Source: Tubulanus polymorphus | Lineage: Eukaryota > Nemertea > Palaeonemertea > Tubulaniformes > Tubulanidae | Assembly: GCF_964204645.1 (NCBI RefSeq) | Contig: NC_134025.1 | Location: 2,113,001-2,177,000 of the forward strand | Direction: 5' to 3' | DNA length: 64,000 bases | In this document: in pieces, positions 39,801-54,800 of the stretch | Layout of the letters: every line of letters begins with the position of its first letter | How positions within the stretch are numbered: position 1 is the first letter of the stretch | Notes under the pieces: generated by a model | The model's database searches: none | What the model was told of the DNA's origin: nothing | What the model saw: the letters and a program-made list of their open reading frames with translations, nothing else | Translations under genes and position numbers: made by a program

Positions 39801-42800
39801 CTACACCAGGAGTCACACCGGGAGCTACACCAGGAGTCACACCGGGCGCTACACCAGGAGCCACACCAGGAGCTACACCAGGAGTCACACCAGGTGCTAC
39901 ACCAGGAGTCACACCAGGAGCTACACCAGGAGTCACACCAGGAGCTACACCAGGAGTCACACCAGGCGCTACACCAGGAGTCACACCAGGCGCTACACCA
40001 GGAGTCACACCAGGAGCTACACCAGGAGTCACACCAGGAGTCACACCAGGAGTCACACCAGGCGCTACACCGGGAGTCACACCAGGAGCTACACCAGGAG
40101 TCACACCAGGTGCTACACCAGGAGCCACACCAGGAGTTACACCAGGAGTCACACCGGGTGCTACACCAGGAGTCACACCAGGAGCTACACCAGGAGTCAC
40201 ACCAGGAGCTACACCAGGAGTCACACCAGGGGCTACACCAGGAGTCACACCAGGAGCTACACCAGGAGTCACACCAGGCGCTACACCAGGAGTCACACCA
40301 GGAGCTACACCAGGAGTCACACCAGGCGCTACACCAGGAGTCACACCAGGCGCTACACCAGGAGTCACACCAGGCGCTACACCAGGAGTCACACCAGGAG
40401 CTACACCAGGAGTCACACCAGGTGCTACACCAGGAGTCACACCAGGAGCTACACCAGGAGTCACACCCGGAGCTACACCAGGAGTCACACCAGGCGCTAC
40501 ACCAGGAGCTACACCAGGGGCTACACCAGGAGTCACACCAGGAGCTACACCAGGGGTCACACCAGGCGCTACACCAGGAGTCACACCAGGAGCTACACCA
40601 GGAGTCACACCAGGTGCTACACCAGGAGTCACACCAGGCGCTACACCAGGAGTCACACCAGGCGCTACACCAGGAGTCACACCAGGAGCTACACCAGGAG
40701 CCACACCAGGAGCTACACCAGGAGTCACACCGGGTGCTACACCAGGAGTCACACCGGGGGCTACACCAGGAGTCACACCAGGGGCTACACCAGGAGTCAC
40801 ACCAGGAGCTACACCAGGAGTCACACCCGGAGCTACACCAGGAGTCACACCAGGCGCTACACCAGGAGCTACACCAGGGGCTACACCAGGAGTCACACCA
40901 GGAGCTACACCAGGAGTCACACCAGGCGCTACACCAGGAGTCACACCAGGAGCTACGCCAGGAGTCACACCAGGCGCTACACCAGGAGCTACACCAGGAG
41001 TCACACCAGGAGCTACACCAGGAGTCACACCAGGCGCTACACCAGGAGTCACACCAGGAGCTACACCAGGAGTCACACCAGGCGCTACACCAGGAGTCAC
41101 ACCAGGCGCTACACCAGGAGTCACACCAGGCGCTACACCAGGAGTCACACCAGGAGCTACACCAGGAGTCACACCTGGAGCTACACCAGGAGTCACACCA
41201 GGCGCTACACCAGGAGTCACACCAGGAGCTACACCAGGAGTCACACCAGGGGCTACACCAGGAGCTACACCAGGAGTCACACCAGGAGCTACACCAGGAG
41301 TCACACCAGGCGCTACACCAGGAGTCACACCAGGCGCTACGCCAGGAGTCACACCGGGAGCTACACCAGGAGTCACACCAGGCGCTACACCAGGAGTCAC
41401 ACCAGGCGCTACACCAGGAGCTACACCAGGAGTCACACCAGGTGTTACACCAGGAGTCACACCAGGAGTCACACCAGGCGCTACACCGGGAGTCACACCA
41501 GGAGCTACACCGGGAGTCACACCAGGAGTCACACCGGGAGCTACACCAGGAGCCACACCAGGTGCTACACCAGGTGCAACACCAGGAGCTACACCGGGGG
41601 CCACACCAGGAGCCACGCCGGGAGCCACACCAGGTGCCACACCAGGAGCTACACCAGGAGTCACACCAGGTGCTACACCAGGAGTCACACCAGGCGCCAC
41701 ACCAGGAGCTACACCAGGAGTCACACCAGGCGCTACACCGGGAGTCACACCAGGAGCTACACCAGGAGTCACACCTGGAGCTACACCAGGAGTCACACCA
41801 GGCGCTACACCAGGAGTCACACCAGGGGCTACACCAGGAGCTACACCAGGAGTCACACCAGGAGCTACACCAGGAGTCACACCAGGCGCTACACCTGGAG
41901 TCACACCAGGCGCTACACCAGGAGTCACACCAGGTGCTACACCAGGAGTCACACCTGGAGCTACACCAGGAGTCACACCGGGAGCTACACCAGGAGTCAC
42001 ACCAGGTGCTACACCAGGAGTCACACCAGGAGCTACACCAGGAGTCACACCGGGCGCTACACCAGGAGTCACACCAGGAGCTACACCAGGAGTCACACCA
42101 GGAGCTACACCAGGAGTCACACCGGGCGCTACACCAGGAGCCACACCAGGAGCTACACCAGGAGTCACACCAGGAGCTACACCAGGAGTCACACCGGGCG
42201 CTACACCAGGAGCCACACCAGGAGCTACACCAGGAGTCACACCAGGTGCTACACCAGGAGCTACACCAGGAGTCACACCGGGCGCTACACCAGGAGTCAC
42301 ACCAGGAGCTACACCAGGAGTCACACCAGGCGCTACACCAGGAGTCACACCAGGCGCTACACCAGGAGTCACACCAGGCGCTACACCAGGAGTCACACCA
42401 GGAGCTACACCAGGAGTCACACCAGGCGCTACACCAGGAGTCACACCAGGTGCAACACCAGGAGCCACACCAGGAGCTACACCAGGTGCAACACCAGGAG
42501 TTACTCCGGGAGCCACACCAGGAGCTACTCCAGGAGCTACACCAGGTGCTACACCAGGAGCCACACCAGGTGCCACACCAGGAGCTACACCAGGTGCAAC
42601 ACCTGGAGCCACACCAGGAGCCACACCAGGAGCTACACCAGGAGCCACACCAGGCGCAACACCAGGAGCCACACCAGGAGTTACTCCGGGAGCCACACCA
42701 GGTGCTACACCAGGAGCTACGCCAGGAGCTACACCGGGTGCCACACCAGGAGCCACACCAGGAGCTACACCGGGAGCCACACCAGGTGCTACACCAGGGG

Positions 42801-45800
42801 CCACACCAGGAGCCACTCCAAGAGCGACACCGGGTGCAACACCAGGAGCTACTCCGGGAGCTACCCCAGGAGCTACATTAGTTTCCACAACACCACCCGG
42901 TAAATGTTATTTCTCTTTCATTGCTTTTAGAAACAATTGGTCGAAATTGATTTTACCCCTCGATCATTATTATGGAAATATTGCCAGTCAATATTCTTTA
43001 ACGTTGATCTCATTTTATTCACTGATTTTTAAGTCTCATTTATCTCATTTTTTTCAGAAACCTGTCCGTATGTACAATATCTAACGGCGCGTAACAGATT
43101 AATGTGGGACATCACGTGGTCCAGTAATAATCTCTCTCCTAATAAACAATTCAATTTCCTGTTCGGCACGATAGCATTGCAAATGTTCTCGTTTACGAAT
43201 GATGATTGGAGTAATAATTATAACCAGTATCGTTCGTACATCCAGTTTGAAGCAGTTAAAGCCAAAGATCCAAATAAGGTTTCAATTATAGCCGTGATGG
43301 TTACGGTAATAAACACCCGTGGTCTCTTGATTCAGACATCTCAAAATGGCGAGGTTTGGGAAAATGATTTTGGCGCTGTAAGTTTTTCAAACATGTTTTC
43401 AATCTTTTGAATCGTCGAAAAAATTTACATTCTTTTTTACCTAAATATAACTATATTTCTCTAGGCTATTTCGGCACCATTTACTGCACAATGGGCAATA
43501 ATTGGAGTGTCTTACGGAGCAGCCGGTGTTCCGGGTTCGTTTGCGAGGATCGTAGTGCATAGTAAAATCAAATATCCCGTTCCGTTTTTGACAAACGTCT
43601 TGGTAATAGCTTGTCTCGAGCCAACTCCATTCACAACGCTTCCACCGGAGACTACGACTGAGGTATTTTCCATCATACTTTAAGTGTTCATGATAAAATG
43701 CGCCAATCAAAAAATATGCACTATGCTTAATGAAATGATATTAATTGAAGGATACTTGCAAAGACGGTCAGATTAAGTGTACGGAAGGAAACTGCGCCAC
43801 GCTATGTAACGATCACTATGAATGTCAAGATAGAAGTGATGAGAACGATTGTCTAACGAGTAAGGATATTGTGATATTGTTCACGAGACCTACAAATAAT
43901 TAATCGCAAGGATTTTTATTCTAGAACAATCATATATATGCTTTCGTTTTTAGCAATTCCACCGTGCACAGAATTCACGTGTAATAGCACCGGCGAATGC
44001 ATTCCTAACAGTAAAGTCTGTGAAGGTACTTGCGACTGCGGTTCCACTTGTGAAGATGAAGTCGAATGTGGTATGTATCGGCAATTTTTCTTTTTCCTGG
44101 AATATCTAGGCGCAAATATCAGTTTCATTTAGCATATATCTGTGTATGGTATCTTACCCTGTTTTCCTCTAGAAACAACTTGTCCTACGCCAACTGATGG
44201 AAAGATTGACTGCACAATGGGTCATATAATGGTCAAATGTGTTCCACAAAACATGCTTTGTGACGGTACACCATACTGCAAAAACGGTGAAGATGAGAAA
44301 GATTGTGAGTACAGCCATTACAAAACAAGAAAAATTAGGAATTAGGAATTAATCATTTGGCGCCCCGATAAAATGTCGAATGTTTTTGAATAAGCGCATG
44401 TATCGTCTAGATGGTGAAAATACATTTGTTCGGGTGAATATGCAAAAATTCTAATGAGTTTCAACTAGGGTTTTTGATTATATATGTCATCAGCCGGGAC
44501 GCACTGTAGACATCCTCCCTCGTTCGGGATTCGAAGCTTGAGGCCAAATTCAGTTTTTGTAGCTAGTCGACCAGTCGTCGAAACTAATAATCGAATATTT
44601 ATAGAATCCCATACTACTAAAAGGAGAAAGATTAAGTCCGAAAAGTTTCCTTCAAGCTAATAATTAATTAATTCGACGTTTCTAACATTCATCTTTAAAA
44701 TAGTCATCTTTAAAAGAATTTATGCGATAAAATGTTGACAATTTATTGAAAGGAAACCACAACGGCTTTTAGCTGTTCACTAACAGTCATCATCGGGACC
44801 GAATATATGCACTCGCAGTATATCAGCAGAAGCTATCTGCCATACTTGCTGAAATATGCAAATGACAAAAATTTAATTAGTTTAGAAAGATTATAAAAGG
44901 AAGGAAGTACAGAGCGACAACCAGTAAATAAACCGGTATCTGGTAAAAAGTTGATGTTGGTGTCGAGATGATAAATGATTGTATGGAGAAAACCCAGAGT
45001 ATTCAAATTATAGTATATAAGTTAGATTTCGAAAGTTTACAAATATATAAGGATTCCAACATGTGTCTCCTGTGAATATCTTTTCAAGGATAAATGAGTT
45101 TCGAGTTTTAAAAATCAGATTTGTGATTGGTTATAGAAATTTGGTTAGTAGCCGAACTTTCAAGCATTTGGTCCCTCGTGCGTTAATCGAGATCACGGCC
45201 GTTTTTGCACTAATTGTTCCCTGGTTCTATCGTTTTGATGAGGTGAAATTCATCATCAATTATCTGACATGTAGTGCACAGACGTCTTGTCAACTCGTTC
45301 ACATGATTTTGTGAGGTTCTACACATCGACGTCGTCATCGCCTAGCACAAACACTCAACTCGTCACGTAGTCCTATATCACAACTAATAAAATATTGTTA
45401 CAGGTCCATCAACAACCAAAGCAACAACACCGAGAGCAACACCGGGAGCAACAACAGGAGTGACGCCAGGAGCAACACCAGGAGCTACACCAGGTGCTAC
45501 ACCAGGTGCTACACCAGGAGCTACACCAGGAGCTACACCAGGAGCAACACCAGGAGCTACACCAGGAGCAACACCAGGCGCTACACCAGGTGCTACACCA
45601 GGAGCTACACCAGGAGCCACACCAGGCGCTACACCAGGAGCTACACCTGGAGCAACACCAGGAGCTACACCAGGAGCTACACCAGGTGCTACACCAGGTG
45701 CTACACCAGGAGCTACACCAGGAGCAACACCAGGCGCTACACCAGGAGCTACACCAGGAGCAACACCAGGAGCCACACCAGGAGCTACACCAGGAGCTAC

Positions 45801-48800
45801 ACCAGGAGCAACACCAGGAGCTACACCAGGAGCTACACCAGGTGCTACACCAGGTGCTACACCAGGAGCTACACCAGGAGCCACACCAGGAGCTACACCA
45901 GGAGCAACACCAGGAGCTACACCAGGTGCTACACCAGGAGCTACACCAGGGGCCACACCAGGAGCTACACCAGGAGCAACACCAGGAGCTACACCAGGAG
46001 CAACACCAGGCGCTACACCAGGCGCTACACCAGGCGCTACACCAGGCGCTACACCAGGAGCTACACCAGGAGCCACACCAGGAGCAACACCAGGAGCTAC
46101 ACCAGGAGCAACACCAGGCGCTACACCAGGCGCTACACCAGGCGCTACACCAGGCGCTACACCAGGCGCTACACCAGGAGCTACACCAGGAGCCACACCA
46201 GGAGCAACACCAGGAGCTACACCAGGAGCAACACCAGGCGCTACACCAGGCGCTACACCAGGAGCTACACCAGGAGCCACACCAGGAGCAACACCAGGCG
46301 TTACACCAGGAGCAACACCAGGAGCAACACCAGGCGCTACACCAGGAGCTACACCAGGAGCAACACCAGGCGCTACACCAGGAGCTACACCAGGAGCTAC
46401 ACCAGGAGCAACACCAGGCGCTACACCAGGTGCTACACCAGGAGCTACACCAGGAGCTACACCAGGTGCTACACCAGGTGCTACACCAGGAGCTACACCA
46501 GGCGCTACACCAGGAGCTACACCAGGAGCAACACCAGGCGCTACACCAGGAGCTACACCAGGAGCTACACCAGGAGCAACACCAGGAGCAACACCAGGCG
46601 CTACACCAGGCGTTACACCAGGAGCAACACCAGGAGCAACACCAGGCGCTACACCAGGAGCTACACCAGGAGCCACACCAGGAGCTACACCAGGAGCAAC
46701 ACCAGGAGCAACACCAGGCGCTACACCAGGCGCTACACCAGGAGCTACACCAGGAGCTACACCAGGAGCTACACCAGGAGCAACACCAGGAGCAACACCA
46801 GGCGTTACACCAGGAGCAACACCAGGAGCAACACCAGGCGCTACACCAGGCGCTACACCAGGAGCAACACCAGGAGCAACACCAGGAGCTACACCAGGTG
46901 CTACACCAGGAGCTACACCAGGCGCTACACCAGGAGCTACACCAGGAGCTACACCAGGAGCAACACCAGGCGCTACACCAGGAGCTACACCAGGAGCTAC
47001 ACCAGGAGCTACACCAGGAGCAACACCAGGCGCTACACCAGGTGCTACACCAGGAGCTACACCAGGAGCCACACCAGGCGCTACACCAGGAGCTACACCA
47101 GGAGCAACACCAGGAGCTACACCAGGAGCTACACCAGGTGCTACACCAGGTGCTACACCAGGAGCTACACCAGGAGCAACACCAGGAGCCACACCAGGCG
47201 CTACACCAGGAGCTACACCAGGAGCAACACCAGGAGCTACACCAGGTGCTACACCAGGTGCTACACCAGGAGCTACACCAGGAGCAACACCAGGCGCTAC
47301 ACCAGGAGCTACACCAGGAGCTACACCGGGTGCCACACCAGGAGCCACGCCGGGAGCTACACCAGGAGCCACACCAGGTGCTACACCAGGTGCAACACCA
47401 GGAGCTACACCGGGGGCCACACCAGGAGCCACGCCGGGAGCCACACCAGGAGCTACACCAGGAGCTACACCAGGTGCTACGCCAGGAGTTACTCCGGGAG
47501 CCACACCAGGTGCTACACCAGGAGCCACACCAGGAGCTACACCAGGAGCCACACCAGGAGCTACACCAGGAGCTACACCAGGAGCCACACCAGGTGCAAC
47601 ACCAGGAGCCACACCGGGAGCTACACCAGGAGCCACACCAGGAGCTACACCAGGAGCTACACCAGGAGCCACACCAGGAGCTACACCAGGAGCAACACCA
47701 GGAGCTACACCAGGAGCAACACCAGGCGCTACACCAGGCGCTACACCGGGAGCCACACCGGGAGCCACACCAGGAGCCACACCGGGAGCTACACCAGGAG
47801 CCACACCAGGTGCAACACCAGGTGCAACACCAGGAGCTACACCGGGAGCCACACCGGGAGCAACACCAGGTGCTACACCAGGAGCCACACCAGGAGCTAC
47901 ACCAGGTGCAACACCGGGAGCTACACCAGGTGCTACACCAGGTGCAACACCAGGAGCTACACCGGTTGCCACACCAGGAGCCACACCGGGAGCTACACCA
48001 GGAGCAACACCAGGCGCAACACCAGGAGCTACACCAGGAGCAACACCAGGAGCTACACCAGGAGCTACACCAGGAGCAACACCGGGAGCCACACCGGGAG
48101 TTACACCGGGAGCTACACCAGGCGCAACACCAGGAGCTACACCAGGAGCTACACCAGGAGCAACACCAGGAGCTACACCAGGAGCTACACCAGGCGCAAC
48201 ACCAGGAGCTACACCAGGAGCAACACCAGGAGCCACACCAGGAGCAACACCAGGAGCTACACCAGGAGCAACACCAGGAGCCACACCGGGAGCCACACCG
48301 GGAGCTACACCAGGAGCAACACCAGGCGCAACACCAGGAGCCACACCGGGAGCTACACCAGGAGCAACACCAGGCGCAACACCAGGAGCTACACCAGGAG
48401 CAACACCAGGAGCTACACCAGGAGCTACACCAGGCGCAACACCAGGAGCTACACCAGGAGCAACACCAGGAGCCACACCAGGAGCAACACCAGGAGCTAC
48501 ACCAGGAGCTACACCAGGAGCAACACCAGGAGCCACACCAGGCGCTACACCAGGAGCTACACCAGGCGCAACACCAGGAGCTACACCAGGAGCTACACCG
48601 GGTGCCACACCAGGAGCCACGCCGGGAGCTACACCAGGAGCCACACCAGGTGCTACACCAGGTGCAACACCAGGAGCTACACCGGGGGCCACACCAGGAG
48701 CCACGCCGGGAGCCACACCAGGAGCTACACCAGGTGCTACGCCAGGAGTTACTCCGGGAGCCACACCAGGTGCTACACCAGGAGCTACACCAGGAGCTAC

Positions 48801-51800
48801 ACCAGGAGCCACACCAGGTGCAACACCAGGAGCCACACCAGGAGCTACACCAGGAGCCACACCAGGTGCAACACCAGGAGCCACACCAGGAGCTACACCA
48901 GGAGCCACACCAGGAGTTACTCCGGGAGCCACACCAGGTGCTACACCAGGTGCTACACCAGGAGCCACACCAGGTGCAACACCAGGAGCCACACCAGGAG
49001 CTACACCAGGTGCAACACCAGGAGCTACACCGGGAGCTACACCAGGAGCTACACCGGGAGCAACGCCAGGCGCTACACCGGGAGCTACACCGGGCGCTAC
49101 ACCAGGAGCTACTCCAGGCGCTACACCGGGAGCCACCCCAGGAGCCACGCCGGGCGCTACACCAGGAGCTACACCAGGAGCCACTCCAGGCGCTACACCG
49201 GGTGTGTAACTTAATCATATACGATCCACGTTACAAAATATTTGCCGACAATGATCCCTCAATCAAATGCCGATTATATTCCTACCCTGTAATTGGATTA
49301 ACGTATAGTCTCATTGTATTCTATATGAATTTGGTAATATCTTATTTATCTGTATTGATTATTATAGGACCTTGCACTTCCACGAATGGAATGGATGATG
49401 CTAGTATTATTGACGACGATGACATAGCTGTCACCCAAAGCGAAACCCCAGCCTCTGAAGCTAGGCCATCTGGTTCGGGAATTGTTACTAACAAAAAAAC
49501 TAGTAAGCTTACCGTGTCTCTTGGTGACGTGCCCGTTGAAATAGGCAAAATATCTGTTAACACAACCGGAACTGAAGAGTATACAGTGAAGATTGATAAC
49601 ATATTGCTCGGTCCGGTAAGTACTATTTTTCTGATATATGTGTTAAGATAACGACCCTTTTTGATTGAAAGATACTGCATTACAGTAGTATACCTTAACG
49701 CACGGTTAAAAATATCATATGTGGCCATATGTTCAAATAGCGCTTCATTTGCTGCCAGTTACGTTTCGTATTTAATATATACTTTTACTTACATTTCTAA
49801 GTGCTTAAACAACCTTGCACCAGAATTCCTGATGTCACTTTTAAAAGTAAATGTTCCTACACGTTATCATATCTCTAGTCTACTGTCTGTCACACCTACT
49901 CTCCGTGCGACGTTTTGGTCCGTAATTTCGTTAATAATCGGTTTATCTACCTTTATTTTGCATCAATTTGTTCAGTGAGGAATTTGCATTCAGAAATAAA
50001 CAACAATTTTCACTTAAGTTGTTTTTGTTTTCATTTATGAGCGATAGTTTACTCAGCATACGCTCGCGTAATGCTGAAAAATCCGCTCCGCGGACGCTCG
50101 GAAACGTTACAGTGACGTCATCACCTGCTCATTAGCATATCAAAATAGAGTAGGTGGCGCTACGTGACGGGCCATAAAAGCCGTTTTTAGCATTACGCGA
50201 GCGTATGCTTGGTAAACTATCGCTGATAGATGAAAACACAAACAAATTTCTGCCAGTTCATGATTTATTTCTGAATGCAAATTCCTTACTGAACAAATTG
50301 ATGCATAATATTTACAGATCAACCGATTATTAACGAAATTACGGACCAAAACGTCGCACGAAGAGCATGTGTGACAGACAGTAGTCAAATCTGTCTCAAA
50401 ACGTCATTTGAAAGCCATAACCGCGTTTCCCCATCCCGTATGGAAATTCTCGTCCGTCTTCGATTTCAAATGAAATCTTAAAACATACCCTTTCGGAAAG
50501 CTTCGTCGGATGCCGTCGTAAAATCTTTTTTTTTAACAATTTCATCTTATGTTCTTGTATTCCAAGGACATTGTAACAATCAGTATGATTATTATGATTA
50601 TTATTATTATGATTATGATTATTATTATGATTATGATTATTTTTATGATTATGATTATGTGATGATGTGCGGTTTCAAAACTGAACATTTTACTCATTGG
50701 TGTTAAGCGTTGACGCATTTACGTAAGGTTCGAATCGCGAAAATAAAATGTTTTTATTTTCTAAAATTCCCTTCATTTTAGAGAGCATAGCTGATCAGAA
50801 AACCGGTTATCGCCGCTTTGTAGCTATATTTATCATTGTAACTTTTTAAAGTATTGCGCTATACATTATTTTAGTAATATTATTATCATAATCATCATCA
50901 TTACTATTACTGTTATCATTTTTATCATTATATGAATCCATCAATAAATGGATTGTTTCAATCGCTATGAAATGGCGGATTTCTAGACGTACTACACGCG
51001 TCTGTTGAATCCACACGGGCGCTCTGATTCCTTTACATCATTCGATCTTTTTTCTACTTCATGGGAATCTATGTCAGAAAATTATTGATGCATAAAAAAT
51101 GACTGTTTGAATTTTTGAATGACGATTCTTTTGATTTTCCAATCCTGGGAACTGTTTGCAAGTATCTTTGAAGAATCTTTGGTGTTTTATAACTTTTTAG
51201 TAGCTGTAGATTTCGTTTCGTACTCATACTCATACGTTTGAAATGATTCGACATAATTATACGATATTTTCATTTTTTTCATCGGGTTTGCTGCATGTTA
51301 AATGACTGGCGGCAAGATCTAAAAGATGTCCTGGAAATATCGTATGGGTTTTGGTGATTTACGCAAAAAAGGATGAACACAACTGACTTCTTATTTTCAT
51401 TTTAGGACACAGTTCTCGATGTAAGTGGCAAAAAGTTTAGTCCCAGTCAAGAGCTGATTCTGAAAAATAACGTATTTGGAAAAAAAGTGACCATAACCTT
51501 TAGAACAAAGGCAGCGCAACAGATTTATCGAGCCTCAATTTTCGGCTGCTTCGAAAAAACGACAGGTAAATACGGCTTAAATCAGGTTACCTAGAAAGGA
51601 CGATATACCTAGTTCCTATAGCAAACATAAGATGAAAAAGCCAAGTTAAATCGAAATATTAGACGTTGAAAAATAGTATTCGATGATTCCATTTGATATA
51701 TAATCACGCTTAATGGTTATTCTGAAAAATGTAAAGGTTTCTTCGGGTAATCGCTGTAGGGGAACCCTTTCAGGCCTTCAAAGAACCTTTGTAAGTGGGT

Positions 51801-54800
51801 TCTCTGGTGAACCATCGCTCAGTGAGCAACCTGTAAAACTTCTTGACATATCCAAGATAATATTCAATTCAGATGTATTCTGTCTCATTAGGGCGGACGG
51901 AGCGGCGGATAGATATTGCACCATTTGGCTTCACCTGGCCTCTATAATCGTTGATATTGATGATGAAGAACCATTTGTTCTAAAGAAACAACTTTCACAA
52001 GAGTATACTTTTTTCAGTTTCAACATCAGGCACACCAGGTGTTACACCTGGAGCTACACCAGCGGTAACACCGGGAGCAACTCCGGGAGCCACACCAGGA
52101 GCTACACCGGGAGCCACTCCAGGCGCCACACCAGGAGCTACACCGGGAGCCACACCAGGAGCTACACCAGGAGCCACACCGGGAGCTACACCAGGAGCCA
52201 CACCAGGTGCTACACCAGGTGCAACACCAGGAGCCACACCGGGAGCCACACCAGGAGCCACACCGGGAGCTACACCAGGTGCTACACCAGGAGTCACACC
52301 GGGAGCCACTCCAGGCGCCACACCAGGAGCTACACCGGGAGCCACTCCAGGCGCCACACCAGGAGCTACACCGGGAGCCACACCGGGAGCCACACCAGGA
52401 GCTACACCAGGAGCCACACCGGGAGCTACACCAGGAGCCACACCAGGTGCTACACCAGGTGCAACACCAGGAGCCACACCGGGAGCCACACCAGGAGCCA
52501 CACCGGAAGCTACACCAGGAGCAACACCAGGTGCTACACCAGGAGCCACACCAGGAGCCACACCAGGAGCTACACCAGGTGTTACACCAGGAGCCACACC
52601 GGGAGCAACACCAGGTGCTACACCGGGAGTCACACCAGGAGCCACACCAGGAGCTACACCAGGAGCCACACCAGGAGCTACACCAGGCGCTACTCCAGGA
52701 GCCACACCAGGAGCTACACCGGGAGCTACACCAGGAGCAACACCAGGTGCGACACCAGGCGCAACACCGGGAGCTACACCAGGAGCTACACCGGGAGCTA
52801 CACCAGGAGCAACACCAGGCGCTACACCAGGTGCTACACCAGGAGCTACACCAGGAGCTACACCAGGCGCAACACCGGGAGCTACACCAGGAGCTACACC
52901 GGGTGCCACACCAGGAGCTACACCGGGAGCCACACCAGGAGCAACACCAGGAGCTACACCGGGAGCCACACCAGGAGCTACACCGGGTGCAACACCAGGA
53001 GCCACACCAGGAGCTACACCGGGAGCTACACCAGGAGCTACACCGGGTGCCACACCAGGAGCTACACCAGGAGCCACACCAGGTGCTACACCAGGTGCAA
53101 CACCAGGAGCGACACCGGGAGCCACACCAGGAGCCACACCGGGAGCTACTCCAGGAGCCACACCAGGAGCTACACCGGGAGCTACACCAGGAGTTACACC
53201 AGGAGCCACTCCGGGTGCTACACCAGGTGCAACACCAGGAGCTACACCAGGAGCTACACCGGGAGCTACACCGGGAGCCACACCAGGAGCTACACCGGGT
53301 GCAACACCAGGAGCTACACCAGGAGTTACTCCGGGAGCCACACCAGGTGCTACACCAGGTGCTACACCAGGAGCCACACCAGGTGCCACACCTGGAGCCA
53401 CACCAGGTGCAACACCTGGAGCTACACCAGGAGCTACACCGGGTGCCACACCAGGAGCTACACCGGGAGCCACACCAGGAGCTACACCGGGAGCTACACC
53501 AGGAGCCACACCGGGAGCCACACCAGGAGCCACACCAGGTGCTACACCAGGTGCAACACCAGGAGCTACACCGGGAGCCACACCAGGAGCCACACCGGGA
53601 GCTACACCAGGAGCTACACCGGGTGCCACACCAGGTGTCACACCAGGAGCTACACCGGGAGCCACACCAGGAGCAACACCAGGAGCTACACCGGGAGCCA
53701 CACCAGGAGCTACACCGGGTGCAACACCAGGAGCTACACCAGGTGCTACACCAGGAGTTACTCCGGGAGCCACACCAGGTGCTACACCAGGAGCTACTCC
53801 AGGAGCTACACCAGGTGCTACACCAGGAGTCACACCAGGTGCCACACCAGGAGCCACACCAGGTGCAACACCTGGAGCCACACCAGGAGCCACACCAGGA
53901 GCTACACCAGGAGCCACACCAGGCGCAACACCAGGAGCCACACCAGGAGCCACACCGGGAGCTACTCCAGGAGCCACACCAGGAGCTACACCGGGAGCTA
54001 CACCAGGAGTTACACCAGGAGCCACTCCGGGTGCTACACCAGGTGCAACACCAGGAGCTACACCAGGAGCTACACCGGGAGCTACACCGGGAGCCACACC
54101 AGGAGCTACACCGGGTGCAACACCAGGAGCTACACCAGGAGTTACTCCGGGAGCCACACCAGGTGCTACACCAGGTGCTACACCAGGAGCCACACCAGGT
54201 GCCACACCTGGAGCCACACCAGGTGCAACACCTGGAGCCACACCAGGAGCCACGCCAGGCGCAACACCAGGAGCCACACCAGGAGCTACACCGGGAGCCA
54301 CACCAGGAGCTACACCAGGAGCCACACCAGGAGTTACTCCGGGAGCCACACCAGGTGCTACACCAGGAGCTACACCAGGAGCCACACCAGGTGCCACACC
54401 AGGCGCTACACCAGGAGCTACTCCAGGTGCAACACCAGGAGCTACACCGGGAGCTACACCAGGAGCCACACCGGGAGCTACACCAGGAGCCACACCAGGT
54501 GCTACACCAGGTGCAACACCAGGAGCCACACCGGGAGCCACACCAGGTGCTACACCAGGTGCAACACCAGGAGCTACACCGGGAGCCACACCAGGAGCCA
54601 CACCGGGAGCTACTCCAGGAGCCACACCAGGAGCTACACCGGGAGCTACTCCAGGAGCCACACCAGGAGCTACACCAGGAGCCACACCAGGTGCTACACC
54701 AGGTGCAACACCAGGAGCCACACCGGGAGCCACACCAGGAGCCACACCAGGTGCTACTCCAGGTGCAACACCAGGAGCTACACCGGGAGCCACACCAGGA

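Larger units (their letters stand above)
49616..51405 (+). other. Long intron inside an F5/8C-like domain
   Basis: A 1.8-kb intron where sister modules have about 90-115 nt. It contains a 0.5-kb fold-back element, an ATT/ATG-rich microsatellite and a second simple TTATCATAATCATCATC stretch near 50880-50930. The remainder is unassigned. Confidence 0.75.

Noticed and set aside
38442-42881. Plus-strand frame of HQES/HQEL repeats (1,479 aa), and HQEP-type frames in the other mucin exons
   Set aside because: Frame-shifted readings of the TPGA/TPGV exons. Their ATG starts lie in introns or inside the array, and they do not fit the splice phases.
38554-42888. Minus-strand ORF of over 1,400 aa (VAPGVTPG), and similar ones at 45384-49184, 51995-56137 and 59574-63983
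   Set aside because: A 12-bp repeat without stops is open on both strands. The + strand frame joins flanking exons with matching phases and LDLa/F5/8C domains; the minus frames have no such context.
49201-49209. Stop codon TAA after mucin exon B, suggesting the gene ends there
   Set aside because: A phase-1 donor (GTGTGT) precedes it, the next exon at 49368 continues an F5/8C-like domain in phase, and no poly(A) signal follows closely. Alternative termination is possible but not supported.
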